64,000 nucleotides of DNA from JBAYIE01 sp041665785 (GCA_041665785.1 JBAYIE010000003.1:62001-126000); one strand, 5' to 3'. Numbered from the stretch's first letter, positions 35,423-45,823 are shown. Numbers and translations: made by a program. The notes: generated by a model not told the origin, from the letters alone.

Positions 35423-36388
35423 ATGCGCGATAAGCGATTCAAGTTAGTTACCGTTGAGAGTGATTTTGGAGCCGGAAAACGTGGTGCCGCAATGGGCCCG
35501 CAAGCCCTGATCGAAGAATTAAAACAAGCACAATTTGATGCCTTTGATGTATACAACTATGTACGTCTGGCACCAAGGGAAGAGGAACCCAGCATGGAAA
35601 CCCCATATGGCCGGAACATCGAAAACATCACCAGCTTTCAGTTTAAAATTTGTCAGAATATTTCTGAAATCATTCAAATTGGTAAAGTACCCTTTATCTT
35701 ATCCGGCGACCACAGCAGTGCCAATGCACTGGTATCCGGAATCAAAGATTTTTATGCCAACAGCAGAATTGGGGTTATTTGGGTAGATGCCCATGCCGAT
35801 TTGCACAGTCCGTACACCACACCATCTGGTAATATTCACGGGATGCCCATTGCTGCATTGATGGGCGATGATCACCGCGAAATCGGACACAATCAACCCC
35901 GGGAGGTTACGCGGAAATTATGGGAAGATTTGAAGCGTCTCGGACGCAGAAGAATTACTCCGAAAATTCAGTCAGACGATCTTGTTTTTATTGCATTACG
36001 CAGTACCGAACCTGAAGAAGAGTATATCATTACAAAAGAACAAGTGAAGGCATTTCGACCGGATGATATTCGTAAACACGGGATTGCCAAAATTGCTGAT
36101 ATGACCTTAAAGTATCTGTCGAACTGCGATTATATTTTTGTTTCATTTGATGTAGACAGTCTGGATTCGTCTGTTTCAACCGGAACCGGTACACCTGTAT
36201 CCGATGGGCTTTCAGTTGATGAGGCACAACTCTTACTGACTAAATTGATTTCCCAAAGAAACCTGATCGGTTTTGAAATTACAGAGATCAATCCCATGCT
36301 GGATGAAATTAATCCGATGCACAAAATTATTTGTCAGCTGGTCCGTCAGATTTTTAAAGAAACAGATATTGGGCGGATACACGAATAG
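35423..36388 (+). CDS. Arginase/ureohydrolase family protein
   Basis: 321-aa binuclear-manganese ureohydrolase. Metal ligands are all present: His97 in SGDHSSANAL, Asp122/His124/Asp126 in WVDAHADLHS, and Asp243/Asp245 in VSFDVDSLDSS. NIHGMPIAALMGDD and GFEITEINPMLDE are arginase-type substrate and scaffold regions. It hydrolyses arginine to ornithine and urea if a true arginase; agmatinase or formimidoylglutamase are less likely by these motifs. An insert around residues 150-220 (KLWEDLKRLGRRRITPKIQ) is longer than in Bacillus arginase. Divergent from ctlX. Confidence 0.9.
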   Translation: MRDKRFKLVTVESDFGAGKRGAAMGPQALIEELKQAQFDAFDVYNYVRLAPREEEPSMETPYGRNIENITSFQFKICQNISEIIQIGKVPFILSGDHSSANALVSGIKDFYANSRIGVIWVDAHADLHSPYTTPSGNIHGMPIAALMGDDHREIGHNQPREVTRKLWEDLKRLGRRRITPKIQSDDLVFIALRSTEPEEEYIITKEQVKAFRPDDIRKHGIAKIADMTLKYLSNCDYIFVSFDVDSLDSSVSTGTGTPVSDGLSVDEAQLLLTKLISQRNLIGFEITEINPMLDEINPMHKIICQLVRQIFKETDIGRIHE

Positions 36389-36411
36389 CAGAAACCCTCG
36401 TTGACTGCGGA

Positions 36412-37284
36412 CTAACCGATAGCTAATGAACGTAATCGGGTTTCCAGTTCTTTATTTACCGGTGCTAATGGCAAGCGTACGGTTGTACCGCATAATCCCA
36501 ACTCATTCAACAATATTTTTACTCCACCCGGACTTCCATCCTGAAAAATGGATTTCATGGCTTCATAACGGCTATAATGAAGCATACGGGCTGTTTCATA
36601 ATCACCCTGCAAACCGGCACGTACCATATTGGAGAAATCTTTCGGGATAGCATTTGCAACCACCGAAATCACTCCAATCATACCTATGGATAAAAGCGGA
36701 AGGGTGAGGTTATCGTCTCCTGAAATTACTGCAAAACCAGCAGGCTTTTCTTTCAGAATATCCATGATTTGCTCAAAGTTTCCGGATGCTTCCTTGGTAC
36801 CGAGAAAATTACCTGATGCATTGGCCAATCGCAGTGTGGTCGCAGCCGAAATAGACGAACCTGTTCTTCCCGGAACATTATAGATCAGTACCGGTTTTGG
36901 GGCGGCATGAGCTATGGCCATATAATGCTGGTAAATACCTTCCTGATTGGGTTTATTGTAATACGGACTCACTGAAAGGATGGCATCGTATCCTGAGAAA
37001 TTGAAGGATTGAATGGTTTCGACCACTTCTGCAGTATAATTTCCTCCAATACCGGCAATACAAGGAACACGGCCGTTTACATGTTTGACGATAAAGTCGT
37101 ATACCTGTTTTTTCTCTGCTTTGGTCAGAGTTGGTGTTTCGCCTGTAGTACCTAAGGCTACCACATACTCCACACCACCATGAATAACATGGTCTATAAT
37201 ATTTCCTAATGCAGTAAAATCAATGCTGTAATCCGTATTAAACGGGGTGACCAGCGCAACTCCGGTTCCTTTCATGGCGAACAT
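36412..37284 (-). CDS. dapA: 4-hydroxy-tetrahydrodipicolinate synthase
   Basis: Condenses pyruvate and aspartate semialdehyde in lysine and diaminopimelate synthesis, 290 aa TIM barrel. The Schiff-base lysine is Lys164 in LGTKEASGNF, the active Tyr is Tyr135 in IYNVPGRTGSS, and Thr46-Thr47 lie in ALGTTGETPTL. The start may be 37284 (overlapping the DUF6913 stop codon) or 37275 (MKGTGVALVTPF). It is coupled to the upstream DUF6913 gene. Confidence 0.97.
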   Translation of the reverse strand: MFAMKGTGVALVTPFNTDYSIDFTALGNIIDHVIHGGVEYVVALGTTGETPTLTKAEKKQVYDFIVKHVNGRVPCIAGIGGNYTAEVVETIQSFNFSGYDAILSVSPYYNKPNQEGIYQHYMAIAHAAPKPVLIYNVPGRTGSSISAATTLRLANASGNFLGTKEASGNFEQIMDILKEKPAGFAVISGDDNLTLPLLSIGMIGVISVVANAIPKDFSNMVRAGLQGDYETARMLHYSRYEAMKSIFQDGSPGGVKILLNELGLCGTTVRLPLAPVNKELETRLRSLAIG

Positions 37285-37826
37285 TATTTAATGGTCCGCA
37301 AATAAAAGTCAATTTGCTTAATTAAAAAACGGATGTCGTTGTTATTGCCAGTATCGATCATGGCATCCATATATTCCGTTCCATCGGGCATATTTGGTCC
37401 AACACGGTATTTAGCCCGTGCATATGCCGAAAGTGCCAGCATGGGGAGTATGGGTGTTACGTACAAATTTAAGAGCAGGTCGAATTCCATTTCCAGAAAG
37501 CGGCCGATTTTCGATTTGTCGGGCAAATTAAAAGGTGTTAATTTTTCCTTTGAATAATATTCGCTCTGCAGGGTAAACTTTTTATTTCCCGGTAAAGTTT
37601 TCAGGTCTACATACCCCAACAGAAAAACCTTTTTACCCTGACTGCGCAATTCAACGGCATACTTGTGAATCAATGCTTCATTCTCGAGCAGCAAACCGTC
37701 GTAAAGAATACCAATTTCCTTAGCGTCTTGCAGTGAAGTATAGGCACGTTGCAACGGATGTGAACGTGTGAATTGATGCAATATGCGTGTACCAATTATG
37801 TTGCGAAGTTGATTGATCAGCGACAT
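37284..37826 (-). CDS. DUF6913 family protein
   Basis: 180 aa, no signal peptide, basic N-terminal helix (QFTRSHPLQRAYTSLQDAKEIGILYD). The conserved block FDLLLNLYVTPILPMLALSAYARAKYRVGP (residues about 114-143) is characteristic of this Bacteroidota family, which is often found next to dapA as here. The stop overlaps the dapA start. Function unknown; the conserved adjacency suggests a link to lysine or peptidoglycan precursor synthesis. Confidence 0.8.
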   Translation of the reverse strand: MSLINQLRNIIGTRILHQFTRSHPLQRAYTSLQDAKEIGILYDGLLLENEALIHKYAVELRSQGKKVFLLGYVDLKTLPGNKKFTLQSEYYSKEKLTPFNLPDKSKIGRFLEMEFDLLLNLYVTPILPMLALSAYARAKYRVGPNMPDGTEYMDAMIDTGNNNDIRFLIKQIDFYLRTIK

Positions 37827-37908
37827 GTGGGTAGATGCGAAAGTAATGAATCACGTGCCAAAGTAAAATGAATCATCGACTTTGGTGAATACAACGCTAT
37901 GCCTGATT

Positions 37909-39390
37909 TCAAAAATTGCGGCGTTGTTTCTTCCAGGCTGAAGTTTCTCCTGATGGTTGTTGTATTGATGCAGGTGTTTGTTTTTTATGAAACAAAGATG
38001 CGGCTATGGCCAACGTTTCCGGAGATTCAGGATTGGATGTATGAAGTAGCTGCGGGGTAAAGTATTTTTGGATAAATCCTGTATCAAAATTTCCTGCAAT
38101 AAAAGCAGGATGTTCCATCACAAATTTCCCAAACGACAATGTAGTTTCAATTCCACTAATGCGATAATCGGCAATGGCGCGAATCATACGCAACCGCGCC
38201 TCTTCACGCGTTTTGCCAAAAGTGATCAGTTTTGCAATCATGGGATCATACTGAATGGGTATGCTCATACCTTCTTCAAAACTATCGTCTACACGAACCC
38301 CAAATCCCTGCGGTGTTTGATAAGTGAGCAAGGTGCCTATATCAGGAAGAAAATTATTCGCGGGATCTTCCGCACAAACCCGCAATTCAAATGCATGTCC
38401 GTGAATATGCAGGTCATCTTGCGTATATCCGAGGGTTTCACCATTAGCAATCCGTATTTGTTCTTTCACCAGATCGAGTCCTACAATTTGTTCGGTTACC
38501 GGATGCTCAACCTGCAAACGGGTATTCATTTCCAGAAAATAAAAATTCAGGTTTTCATCCACCAGAAATTCAACCGTTCCGGCTCCGGTATAATTGGCGG
38601 CCCGGGCAACATTCACAGCAGCTTCACCCATTTTTTTGCGAATGGCAGGAGTCAGAACCGAAGAAGGTGCCTCTTCCACCAATTTCTGGTGCCGGCGTTG
38701 AATCGAGCACTCTCGTTCAAACAAATAAACAATATTGCCATGCTGATCGCCTAAAATCTGTATTTCAATATGACGGGGAGCAGCAACATATTTTTCTATA
38801 AAAACTGCACCATCTCCAAATGCAGAAATAGCTTCGCCTTGAGCCATTTTAATTTGTTCCTCAAATTCCGATTCCGCATTTACAACGCGCATACCTTTAC
38901 CTCCACCACCGGCTGAAGCTTTAATCAAGACCGGATATCCGATGCCGGTTGCAATCTTTTTGGCTTCCGCTATATCCGAAATGGCCTCTTTAGTACCCGG
39001 AACCAGTGGTACATTAAATTGTTCAACAGCCTGCTTGGCACCTAATTTACTACCCATGATGCGCATGGCTTCAGGCTCAGGACCAATAAAAATAATTCCG
39101 GAAGCTTTTACTTTGGCTGCGAATTCGGCGTTTTCACTTAAGAAACCGTAACCCGGATGTATGCCATCAACGCCTGTTTCAAGAGCTACCTCCAGTATTT
39201 TATCCATAAGCAGATAAGATTGCGAGGAGGGGGGAGGTCCAATACATACAGCTTCATCGGCGTAGCGAACGTGCAATGCGTTTCGATCAGCTTCACTAAA
39301 CACAGCCACGGTTTTTATACCCATTTCTTTAGCTGTACGCATCACGCGTATAGCAATTTCGCCGCGATTGGCTACTAATATTTTCTTCAT
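37909..39390 (-). CDS. accC: Biotin carboxylase (AccC-type)
   Basis: ATP-grasp enzyme carboxylating biotin, 493 aa. The N-terminal MKKILVANRGEIAIRVMR and biotin-carboxylase ATP-binding GGGGKGMRVV (near residues 161-170) are intact. EMNTRLQVEHPVTE carries catalytic Arg/Glu residues, and GHAFELRVCAEDP supplies the Glu ligand. A C-terminal extension of about 30 residues (NPESPETLAIAASLFHKKQ and on) is low-complexity. No biotin carrier or carboxyltransferase gene is adjacent, so acetyl-CoA versus propionyl-CoA carboxylase assignment is open. Confidence 0.95.
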   Translation of the reverse strand: MKKILVANRGEIAIRVMRTAKEMGIKTVAVFSEADRNALHVRYADEAVCIGPPPSSQSYLLMDKILEVALETGVDGIHPGYGFLSENAEFAAKVKASGIIFIGPEPEAMRIMGSKLGAKQAVEQFNVPLVPGTKEAISDIAEAKKIATGIGYPVLIKASAGGGGKGMRVVNAESEFEEQIKMAQGEAISAFGDGAVFIEKYVAAPRHIEIQILGDQHGNIVYLFERECSIQRRHQKLVEEAPSSVLTPAIRKKMGEAAVNVARAANYTGAGTVEFLVDENLNFYFLEMNTRLQVEHPVTEQIVGLDLVKEQIRIANGETLGYTQDDLHIHGHAFELRVCAEDPANNFLPDIGTLLTYQTPQGFGVRVDDSFEEGMSIPIQYDPMIAKLITFGKTREEARLRMIRAIADYRISGIETTLSFGKFVMEHPAFIAGNFDTGFIQKYFTPQLLHTSNPESPETLAIAASLFHKKQTPASIQQPSGETSAWKKQRRNF

Positions 39391-39484
39391 GAGGTTCGAG
39401 CAATTCTATGGGCGAATATAGAATTTTGAATGGAGATAGAAATTCTTGTTCTATGAGGGTTATCAGGCAGGATCAAGCCGCCGA

Positions 39485-40864
39485 TCAATACATCTTGAAC
39501 ACCTTTGGATTACGGCCAAATACCAGGTTTATTCCAAAACTGAAATAGAGATTACGTGCCCGGGTTGGTTTAATAAAGGTCATCAGGTTATCGCAGAAAA
39601 AGAAGAATTGAACCGGACCTAAGCGGGAACTGGTTCCTGCTCCGAAATCATTTCCGCCAAATGTTTTAACGGAATAATTTCCGGTAATCTGCCAGTTTCT
39701 TCCCAACCGGCGCATATAACTACCGGTGTAAGCACTGTAAAAAGTTCCTCCGACGGATTGTCCCTGAAACAGGAATCCTACGCGATCCTTGGTGGTAAAG
39801 TCATAGTCAAGTCCTAAATAATATTTAGTAGGAATAGGAGTTACATAATTGTCGCGGGTAACATAGGCTTTCCCCAATTTCGATGCCATGCTGTCTATCA
39901 ATATATCGCGGGCATTGTCTTTATTGTTTACCTCATCCAGGGTTAAACCATTGAATTCCACTTTTGAATCGTCGATTTTGTAGTTGTACGTATTGCTTTT
40001 CCAATTAATGGAAGAACCTATATCTACCACTGATAAATAGCCACTAAAATTGGTATTGAACTGATACCCGATTCCTATATCAAATCCATAACCACGATTG
40101 GGTAATTCAGGTAATTTACGTACCACATTTTTGAATTCCTTATCATCATCGGTTACCGGTTTTCCATCTACTGAATCCTGTGCGATCACCAATGGTAAAC
40201 CACCTGTACGAATATTACCACTCATAGTTAAGGTCACCGGAAAGGGAATTACGCTGGATGTATTGAGATTCATACGAATGCGTTCGGTTTGCAAATTGGC
40301 TATACCGGCCAGCACCTTAAACCGGGCGCCAATGCTTAAGCGGCGAAACTCCTTGCTGAGTCCAATTCCGGTTTCATTGTAAACATTCAGATTCAAATTA
40401 AACAGATCGTAGTTCTGTGTTTTGCCGATGAAATAATTATTTCCCTGAGAAAGGAACCCAATAAATTCTTTGGAAACATTGAATACGTTTTGATTGGCTT
40501 TGATAGAATTGTTTATGCTTATATACCAACCTTTTATCGGAAAGCGTATAAAGAACAAATCAAAATTTACAGGAATATTGAATCCAACAGCACCATCCAT
40601 GTCATCGTACAGGGTATTCATATTTAAAAAGCCCTCATCCATGTTCGAAGCAATGGTATGCAGATCAATTCCGGTCAGATTGAAACGAAGCCCAAGGTTG
40701 TTGAGTACAGGTAGTCCGACTGTAAGTTTATATTCCGGCGCAAATGCAGGATTAATATAAGAAGCCCTGTATAATCCCCTCAGGGAAGGAAGTGTGGTGT
40801 GCAATTGCTGGGCATTGGCCTTCAACAACAGAAAACTAAATAGGATACAAAGTAATTTTTTCAT
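39485..40864 (-). CDS. DUF5723 family outer-membrane protein
   Basis: 459 aa with signal peptide 1-18 (LLLKANAQ). The opening SLRGLYRASYINPAFAPEY and FNIPVNFDLFFIRFPIKGWY are the DUF5723 (PorP/SprF-like) pattern: a predicted outer-membrane barrel with alternating aromatic strands and a C-terminal FSFGINLVFGR. It is the last gene of a three-gene leftward cluster (gap 8 bp from the lipoprotein gene). Similarity to PorP/SprF barrels suggests an envelope or secretion role, which is inference. Confidence 0.82.
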   Translation of the reverse strand: MKKLLCILFSFLLLKANAQQLHTTLPSLRGLYRASYINPAFAPEYKLTVGLPVLNNLGLRFNLTGIDLHTIASNMDEGFLNMNTLYDDMDGAVGFNIPVNFDLFFIRFPIKGWYISINNSIKANQNVFNVSKEFIGFLSQGNNYFIGKTQNYDLFNLNLNVYNETGIGLSKEFRRLSIGARFKVLAGIANLQTERIRMNLNTSSVIPFPVTLTMSGNIRTGGLPLVIAQDSVDGKPVTDDDKEFKNVVRKLPELPNRGYGFDIGIGYQFNTNFSGYLSVVDIGSSINWKSNTYNYKIDDSKVEFNGLTLDEVNNKDNARDILIDSMASKLGKAYVTRDNYVTPIPTKYYLGLDYDFTTKDRVGFLFQGQSVGGTFYSAYTGSYMRRLGRNWQITGNYSVKTFGGNDFGAGTSSRLGPVQFFFFCDNLMTFIKPTRARNLYFSFGINLVFGRNPKVFKMY

Positions 40865-40872
40865 CTACCGGA

Positions 40873-42567
40873 CTAGAATTTTGGTTTAATCTTACCATTA
40901 ATAGACATCCCGATCTTGAGCTGTATCGTTTGGTTGTTGTATATCTTTACATAATGCTGACTACCGCCCGCATCCCTGGATGTTTCAAAAGATAAGCGCA
41001 TTACCAGCAAGTCTGTTTTAGCGACGTCTCGCAAGAACTTTATTTTGTTTCTTTCAAGAGTTCCAACACTTGATACAGTAGGAGCATCTATCACAGTTCC
41101 GGAAGCATCAATGGTAGATTTGGTTACTGTGAGACCATTGGCAAATAAACTGTCAACAATATCAAAGGAATCGATGGGTTGGCCAGGCCTTGATTTTGCA
41201 AAGAAGAACTGCATTTTGGTATTCAACGGGAAATTATTGGTTGCTGCAGTATACATGCTGATATCGTTAATTATGGCATCAACACTTTCTCCGGAATCAG
41301 CCGGTAATTCAAATTTATTCGGGAAGTCCATTTTGAAATTTCCGACCTGAATATTGAGGGGCATTTCCATGCCTACATCAATTTTGAGCGAACTGGTGTC
41401 GAACATAAAATTGTCAACTTCAACTCCGTTATAATTGGTAAACAGTTCAATATTATATTTTATGGCCTGAGGTGCGTTCTGAAGCGAATTATTAATCAAC
41501 TCGTCGATATTGGAGTTATTCCGGTCAATTACATAATCGCCTATGGCATAATCACCTATAGCAACCGGAGCAGGTAATGAGAAGGTATCTCGGAACAAAT
41601 CGATGGTAATCGGGAATTCAGTACCATCTGTATTGATCAGTGAAATATTGAAAATTTTGATGGTAACCGGTGTTCCATACCCATTTGCTATATTGATTCG
41701 TAAACGCGGGTCGCTTAGTTTTACCGACACGTCGAGTTGGCCCTCAAACATATCGATGGGCTTTACTTCATTCAGTTTAACAATGGAAATTCTCCCCACA
41801 TAACCGTTTATTCCCCTGTATTCATCAATGATCATGGAATTGGAAATGATCAGTTTGTCATTGGCTTTTACAGGAGGATTTCCATCAATCTTGGTAATAT
41901 TCAACTGTACCAAAAATGGTAACACATTGTAACTGATTCCATTATCTGTTAAATCGATCACACAGTCATCAAGACTGATCACGGCAGTTTTAACAATAGG
42001 TGCAACGCCTTCGTATAACAGATCGATGGTTTCCTGCAGTGGTACACCATTCCGGGTAATGGTTGGATAAACCAGAGTTAATTGAGTATGATGAAGAATG
42101 TCGCAGGTAATAGGAAATTCCAGAGCACCTTTCTTAATATAGATCTGTTTCAGTTTTTCTCCACCGGGTGTTGGAACTACCGCTATATTGTTAATAGCAT
42201 AACTAAACGATCCAATGGTGTTGAAAACTGCAGCACTGGCTGCATCGATGGTCAATTCATTCGTACTCCCGACAGGATCTATTTTCATCAATTGCCGGTT
42301 AGTAATAGAGTCTTTATTACTGTAAATGAAAGTAAAGGATTCGTCGGATTCCAGTTTGATAAATGCGCTGTTGGAGAATGACTCGTAAATACTTTTCATT
42401 CCGATTTCGGCATTGAGAATAGGGATGGTATAACCCACATTGGATTGAATACCTTGTATATTCGAAATCGTATTCACATCATCAACCAGTTCCTTAACAC
42501 AGGAGCTTAGCGAAAGAGCTGAAAATGCAAGAATAATGCGCAGGGAATGCAAGTTAAAAGTTCTCAT
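40873..42567 (-). CDS. Large lipoprotein of unknown function
   Basis: 564 aa with a lipoprotein signal ending in LSSC (Cys23). The mature part is almost entirely beta-like, with repeated hydrophobic-polar strands (VGYTIPILNAEIGMKSIYESF, TNELTIDAASAAVFNTIGSFSYAINNI) and no catalytic motif that I recognise. It sits between the DUF5723 barrel gene (8 bp) and the 907-aa anchored protein (38 bp), so it is probably outer-membrane-attached and part of the same assembly. Confidence 0.7.
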   Translation of the reverse strand: MRTFNLHSLRIILAFSALSLSSCVKELVDDVNTISNIQGIQSNVGYTIPILNAEIGMKSIYESFSNSAFIKLESDESFTFIYSNKDSITNRQLMKIDPVGSTNELTIDAASAAVFNTIGSFSYAINNIAVVPTPGGEKLKQIYIKKGALEFPITCDILHHTQLTLVYPTITRNGVPLQETIDLLYEGVAPIVKTAVISLDDCVIDLTDNGISYNVLPFLVQLNITKIDGNPPVKANDKLIISNSMIIDEYRGINGYVGRISIVKLNEVKPIDMFEGQLDVSVKLSDPRLRINIANGYGTPVTIKIFNISLINTDGTEFPITIDLFRDTFSLPAPVAIGDYAIGDYVIDRNNSNIDELINNSLQNAPQAIKYNIELFTNYNGVEVDNFMFDTSSLKIDVGMEMPLNIQVGNFKMDFPNKFELPADSGESVDAIINDISMYTAATNNFPLNTKMQFFFAKSRPGQPIDSFDIVDSLFANGLTVTKSTIDASGTVIDAPTVSSVGTLERNKIKFLRDVAKTDLLVMRLSFETSRDAGGSQHYVKIYNNQTIQLKIGMSINGKIKPKF

Positions 42568-42605
42568 TTACCAGGGGCTTTTGTACGAAAATAACCTTTT
42601 TTTGA

Positions 42606-45329
42606 TTATTTCAATCTATAAGTTCGCAGGTAATTTTTACCATCCCCTGTAATTAAATACCGGACGCCATCACCATATAAATTATGTACATGGAATCGTG
42701 TATTTCCCTGAAGCGGAAAGTCGCTGTGCAATTGGCTATTCAGATCAAATAAATACAATTGATTGGTTTGAGTTCGGGTTTGACCGGCAATCAGTTTTCC
42801 GTCTTCGGTGAATTGTAAAAAAAACAAAACCGGTAAACTATCCTTTACAGAGTATGTGCCAATAATTTGACCTTTTGAGTTCATCAGGGTTATACCCAGG
42901 CTATCTGTATCCATGAAATAATAATCTTTCTCGGGTACATACCAGAAAGCATCCAACTTTGAAAATTTTCGGTTATTTACAACTTCGGGTTGAGAAATGC
43001 CACCCCCTGATTGCAATGTATATTTTACCAACTGTTGTAAGCTGTCTAAAAGGTAAAGGGATGCAGATGAAGTGTCTGTGGATTTAACCAGGATATTTGA
43101 TCCCGGATAGGCTTTGGGTAGTTTGAGAGTAACCGGTTCACCCGTTAGTTTAAAAACCTGGAATGTGCCTGTGATCAGGGTAGTATAAAGCAGGGGTGTA
43201 AGGCCTAAATTAAAACTACGAAGCTCCCCGGCCGGGGCAGCTACCAGTTGTTTCGGAATCCAGCCTTTCAGAGATCTTCCGTCTAAACCATATCCTGCAA
43301 TACGATTATTGGAGAGTGGTATATACCATTGAAATGCACTATCGCCATACGGATCAATCAAATGAGCGGCTGCTACTGCTTTCCCCGGAAACCGAACCGG
43401 ATAACCCATTACCGGATGGCCTTGCATATCTATCAGATAAGCCTGATTTTCGGTGGTAAAGAAGTATTCCATGCCCCCGTTTTTATCCCAATCAACCGGT
43501 TGGAATGTGCTCAGGATTTTTCCCGACAACGGAGCCTTCCATTGAAGCGTTCCTTCACGGTTAAAAGCATATAAGGTATGTTTTTTATCCTGCACCCAAA
43601 TGCTGTTTTGGTTCATCGCCGGATTGGAGACAACTGCCGGAAAACCTTCCAACGCTGTATCCAGTTGCGATTCCCAGATCATGCGGGTTTCTATTTTATA
43701 AGATGAGTTATATTTCAGATCTATCTGCGTATAAAACGCTTTATCCGATGAACTGGCATATTGCACCTGCAGAAACTGAAACTTGCGATAGTCGGTAGCA
43801 TACCTGTTGAGTTGGCTGTAAAAAACTTCTTTTGAGTACGAAGAGGTAAACCGCAGTGCTGTGGAGGTTTGTACAAAAAACTGAAAGTTGAAAGACTCCC
43901 CGGTTTTCTGTTTGAAAGCCATGTAATCGGAGTTATTCAATAAGGTATTTCCGGATTCAACCTGTTCCTTGATTCTCCTGAGAACGTCGTTGCTATTGGC
44001 AAAAACCACAACATCTTTTACAATGGCGAAATAGGGTGAATGTATGGATTCAAACATTTTTCCGAAATAGCATTTCAAAAAGTTCCCGAATGGTAAACGG
44101 TTTGAGAGAGCAGAAACCTGACCAACTGAATCGCCGGGAGATTTAAGCTGGCATTTTAGCAGATACCGTTTTAACAGAGCATCGGCATAACTTATTTGAG
44201 ACGGTTTGATAACTACAAAAAGATTTTGATGCAGATCGTTTCCGGCATATTCCAAACCGGCCAGGGCCACCTGATTCCCAATCATGTTTTCAAAATCAGC
44301 TCCAAGGTCAATGCCATATAGTCGTTCCAGACTATCGCGGAATGTATCATATGCATTATATAGATGCAATTGTTGCAGGTATTCCGTTAATTCACCTTTA
44401 AATTTTCCATAGTCGCTGAATCCCAGCTGAACCTTAACTGCAGTTTGTTCAGGCATGCTTGCATCCAAATCAGATGCAACCGGAGATTGAGATCCGAATA
44501 AGTCCAGATACTGATAGAGCGAGTCGTCTGTCACCGTTAAACCTGACATGGAAATATGAGCATCATCCTGTTGTATACTTAACATGCTCCAGTTAGCAAA
44601 ACGGGAGAGAAAATCAAAGGTACCCCGGTATTCATCTTTTAAAAAGGTGCTTATTAATCCGGATAACTGAGCGTGGTTGATATAGAGATTAAAATCGGAA
44701 CCGTTTCTGGATAATGCAGTAACCTGTTCAAGCCTTCCAACGCCATTTGCGAGTTTATAACGCATTTTAACAAGGGCATCTTCAACCAGATTTCCATCGG
44801 GAGAACATAAAATGAGATTGTCTTTATAACTGATACTGCAAATAGGTTTCAACTGTTGATCGAGGATATCGAGAATGGTATTTTTCTCGTAAATCCGGCG
44901 ATTGATCTTCCAGTTCTGTGATTGCGCCAATGTAGTCAGACTTGTAATCCAGTTTCCGGCATCTTCTGACTGAGCAACCATTAACATTGAAATTTGCGTA
45001 CGTGCATGAAACGAAATGGCTATTCGCTTTGATTGAAGAATTTCCCGGAAATAGGATTGTTCACTCAACAACGAATCCAGAGACTGAATTTGCGCTGAAA
45101 GTTTCAGCATTTGTTCGTTTTGTTTAAGGTCGTTCCATAGAGGTGAGGAGAACAGTTCGGAAATGTTGGAATGAATATTCTGTGTTTCAAGAATCAATGC
45201 GGCATCGTTGGGAATGCCGTCAAATAAAGGTTTTTCTTTTTCCTGAATGTAGAAATAATAAAAAACTCCGGCCAATCCCGATATTAGCAGCAGTGTAACA
45301 AGTATCCCGATGATCAGCGAACGGCTCAT
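42606..45329 (-). CDS. Membrane-anchored periplasmic protein, DUF3352-like N-terminal half and WD/PQQ-like C-terminal half
   Basis: 907 aa with one N-terminal anchor helix (residues 5-27) and no cleavage site. Residues about 30-550 look like DUF3352-type repeats (GIPNDAALILETQNIHSNIS, SQISYADALLKRYLLK). Residues about 590-900 carry beta-propeller-like strands (NSIWVQDKKHTLYAFNREGTLQWKAPLSG, VDWDKNGGMEYFFTTENQAYLIDMQG) as in PQQ-type propellers. It is the first gene of the cluster with the lipoprotein and DUF5723 barrel. Function unknown; domain names are from pattern reading. Confidence 0.65.
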   Translation of the reverse strand: MSRSLIIGILVTLLLISGLAGVFYYFYIQEKEKPLFDGIPNDAALILETQNIHSNISELFSSPLWNDLKQNEQMLKLSAQIQSLDSLLSEQSYFREILQSKRIAISFHARTQISMLMVAQSEDAGNWITSLTTLAQSQNWKINRRIYEKNTILDILDQQLKPICSISYKDNLILCSPDGNLVEDALVKMRYKLANGVGRLEQVTALSRNGSDFNLYINHAQLSGLISTFLKDEYRGTFDFLSRFANWSMLSIQQDDAHISMSGLTVTDDSLYQYLDLFGSQSPVASDLDASMPEQTAVKVQLGFSDYGKFKGELTEYLQQLHLYNAYDTFRDSLERLYGIDLGADFENMIGNQVALAGLEYAGNDLHQNLFVVIKPSQISYADALLKRYLLKCQLKSPGDSVGQVSALSNRLPFGNFLKCYFGKMFESIHSPYFAIVKDVVVFANSNDVLRRIKEQVESGNTLLNNSDYMAFKQKTGESFNFQFFVQTSTALRFTSSYSKEVFYSQLNRYATDYRKFQFLQVQYASSSDKAFYTQIDLKYNSSYKIETRMIWESQLDTALEGFPAVVSNPAMNQNSIWVQDKKHTLYAFNREGTLQWKAPLSGKILSTFQPVDWDKNGGMEYFFTTENQAYLIDMQGHPVMGYPVRFPGKAVAAAHLIDPYGDSAFQWYIPLSNNRIAGYGLDGRSLKGWIPKQLVAAPAGELRSFNLGLTPLLYTTLITGTFQVFKLTGEPVTLKLPKAYPGSNILVKSTDTSSASLYLLDSLQQLVKYTLQSGGGISQPEVVNNRKFSKLDAFWYVPEKDYYFMDTDSLGITLMNSKGQIIGTYSVKDSLPVLFFLQFTEDGKLIAGQTRTQTNQLYLFDLNSQLHSDFPLQGNTRFHVHNLYGDGVRYLITGDGKNYLRTYRLK

Positions 45330-45406
45330 TTTTTAATTTCTTCGAAGTTAAGGTGCTCGTATTCGCTTGGTATTCCGATTTGTTCACACAAATTTGTTAA
45401 AAGAAG

Positions 45407-45823
45407 ATGAAGCATACACTACAAACAACAATGTTCCGGACAGGTTGCATCCTTGCGGCTTTTGCGGTAATACTGGGCGCATTTGGGGCGCATGTCCTGA
45501 AAAGCATTTTAACGGAGCAGCAATTGCAAAGCTACGAGGCCGGGGTGCGGTATCATGTAATGCATGTGCTGGCTATACTGCTTGGTGCCTTGTACGCAGG
45601 CAAACTGCCTGATCGGGTTTTACGTGTGGCATACCGGCTGTTTTTTACCGGCATAATACTATTCAGTGGTTCCATTTATTTGCTGACAACCGGACCTGCA
45701 CTTTTGAATATGTCATTCAAATGGCTTGGACCGGTTACTCCCCTTGGAGGATTATGCTTTATCAGCGGATGGTTGTGGCTGGCCTGGCATGCTAAGAAAA
45801 TTGGCGGGATACAGGTAGAATAA
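45407..45823 (+). CDS. DUF423 family small membrane protein
   Basis: 138 aa with four predicted helices. AAFAVILGAFGAHVLKSIL, YEAGVRYHVMHVLAILL and KWLGPVTPLGGLCFISGWLWLAW are the conserved DUF423 segments. Function unknown. ATG 45407 is used; an internal ATG at residue 9 is equally plausible. Followed 35 bp later by the exonuclease gene on the same strand. Confidence 0.9.
   Translation: MKHTLQTTMFRTGCILAAFAVILGAFGAHVLKSILTEQQLQSYEAGVRYHVMHVLAILLGALYAGKLPDRVLRVAYRLFFTGIILFSGSIYLLTTGPALLNMSFKWLGPVTPLGGLCFISGWLWLAWHAKKIGGIQVE

Noticed and set aside
38068..38754. 228-codon open frame on the plus strand
   Set aside because: Entirely antisense to accC, with Phe/Asn-rich random-looking composition.
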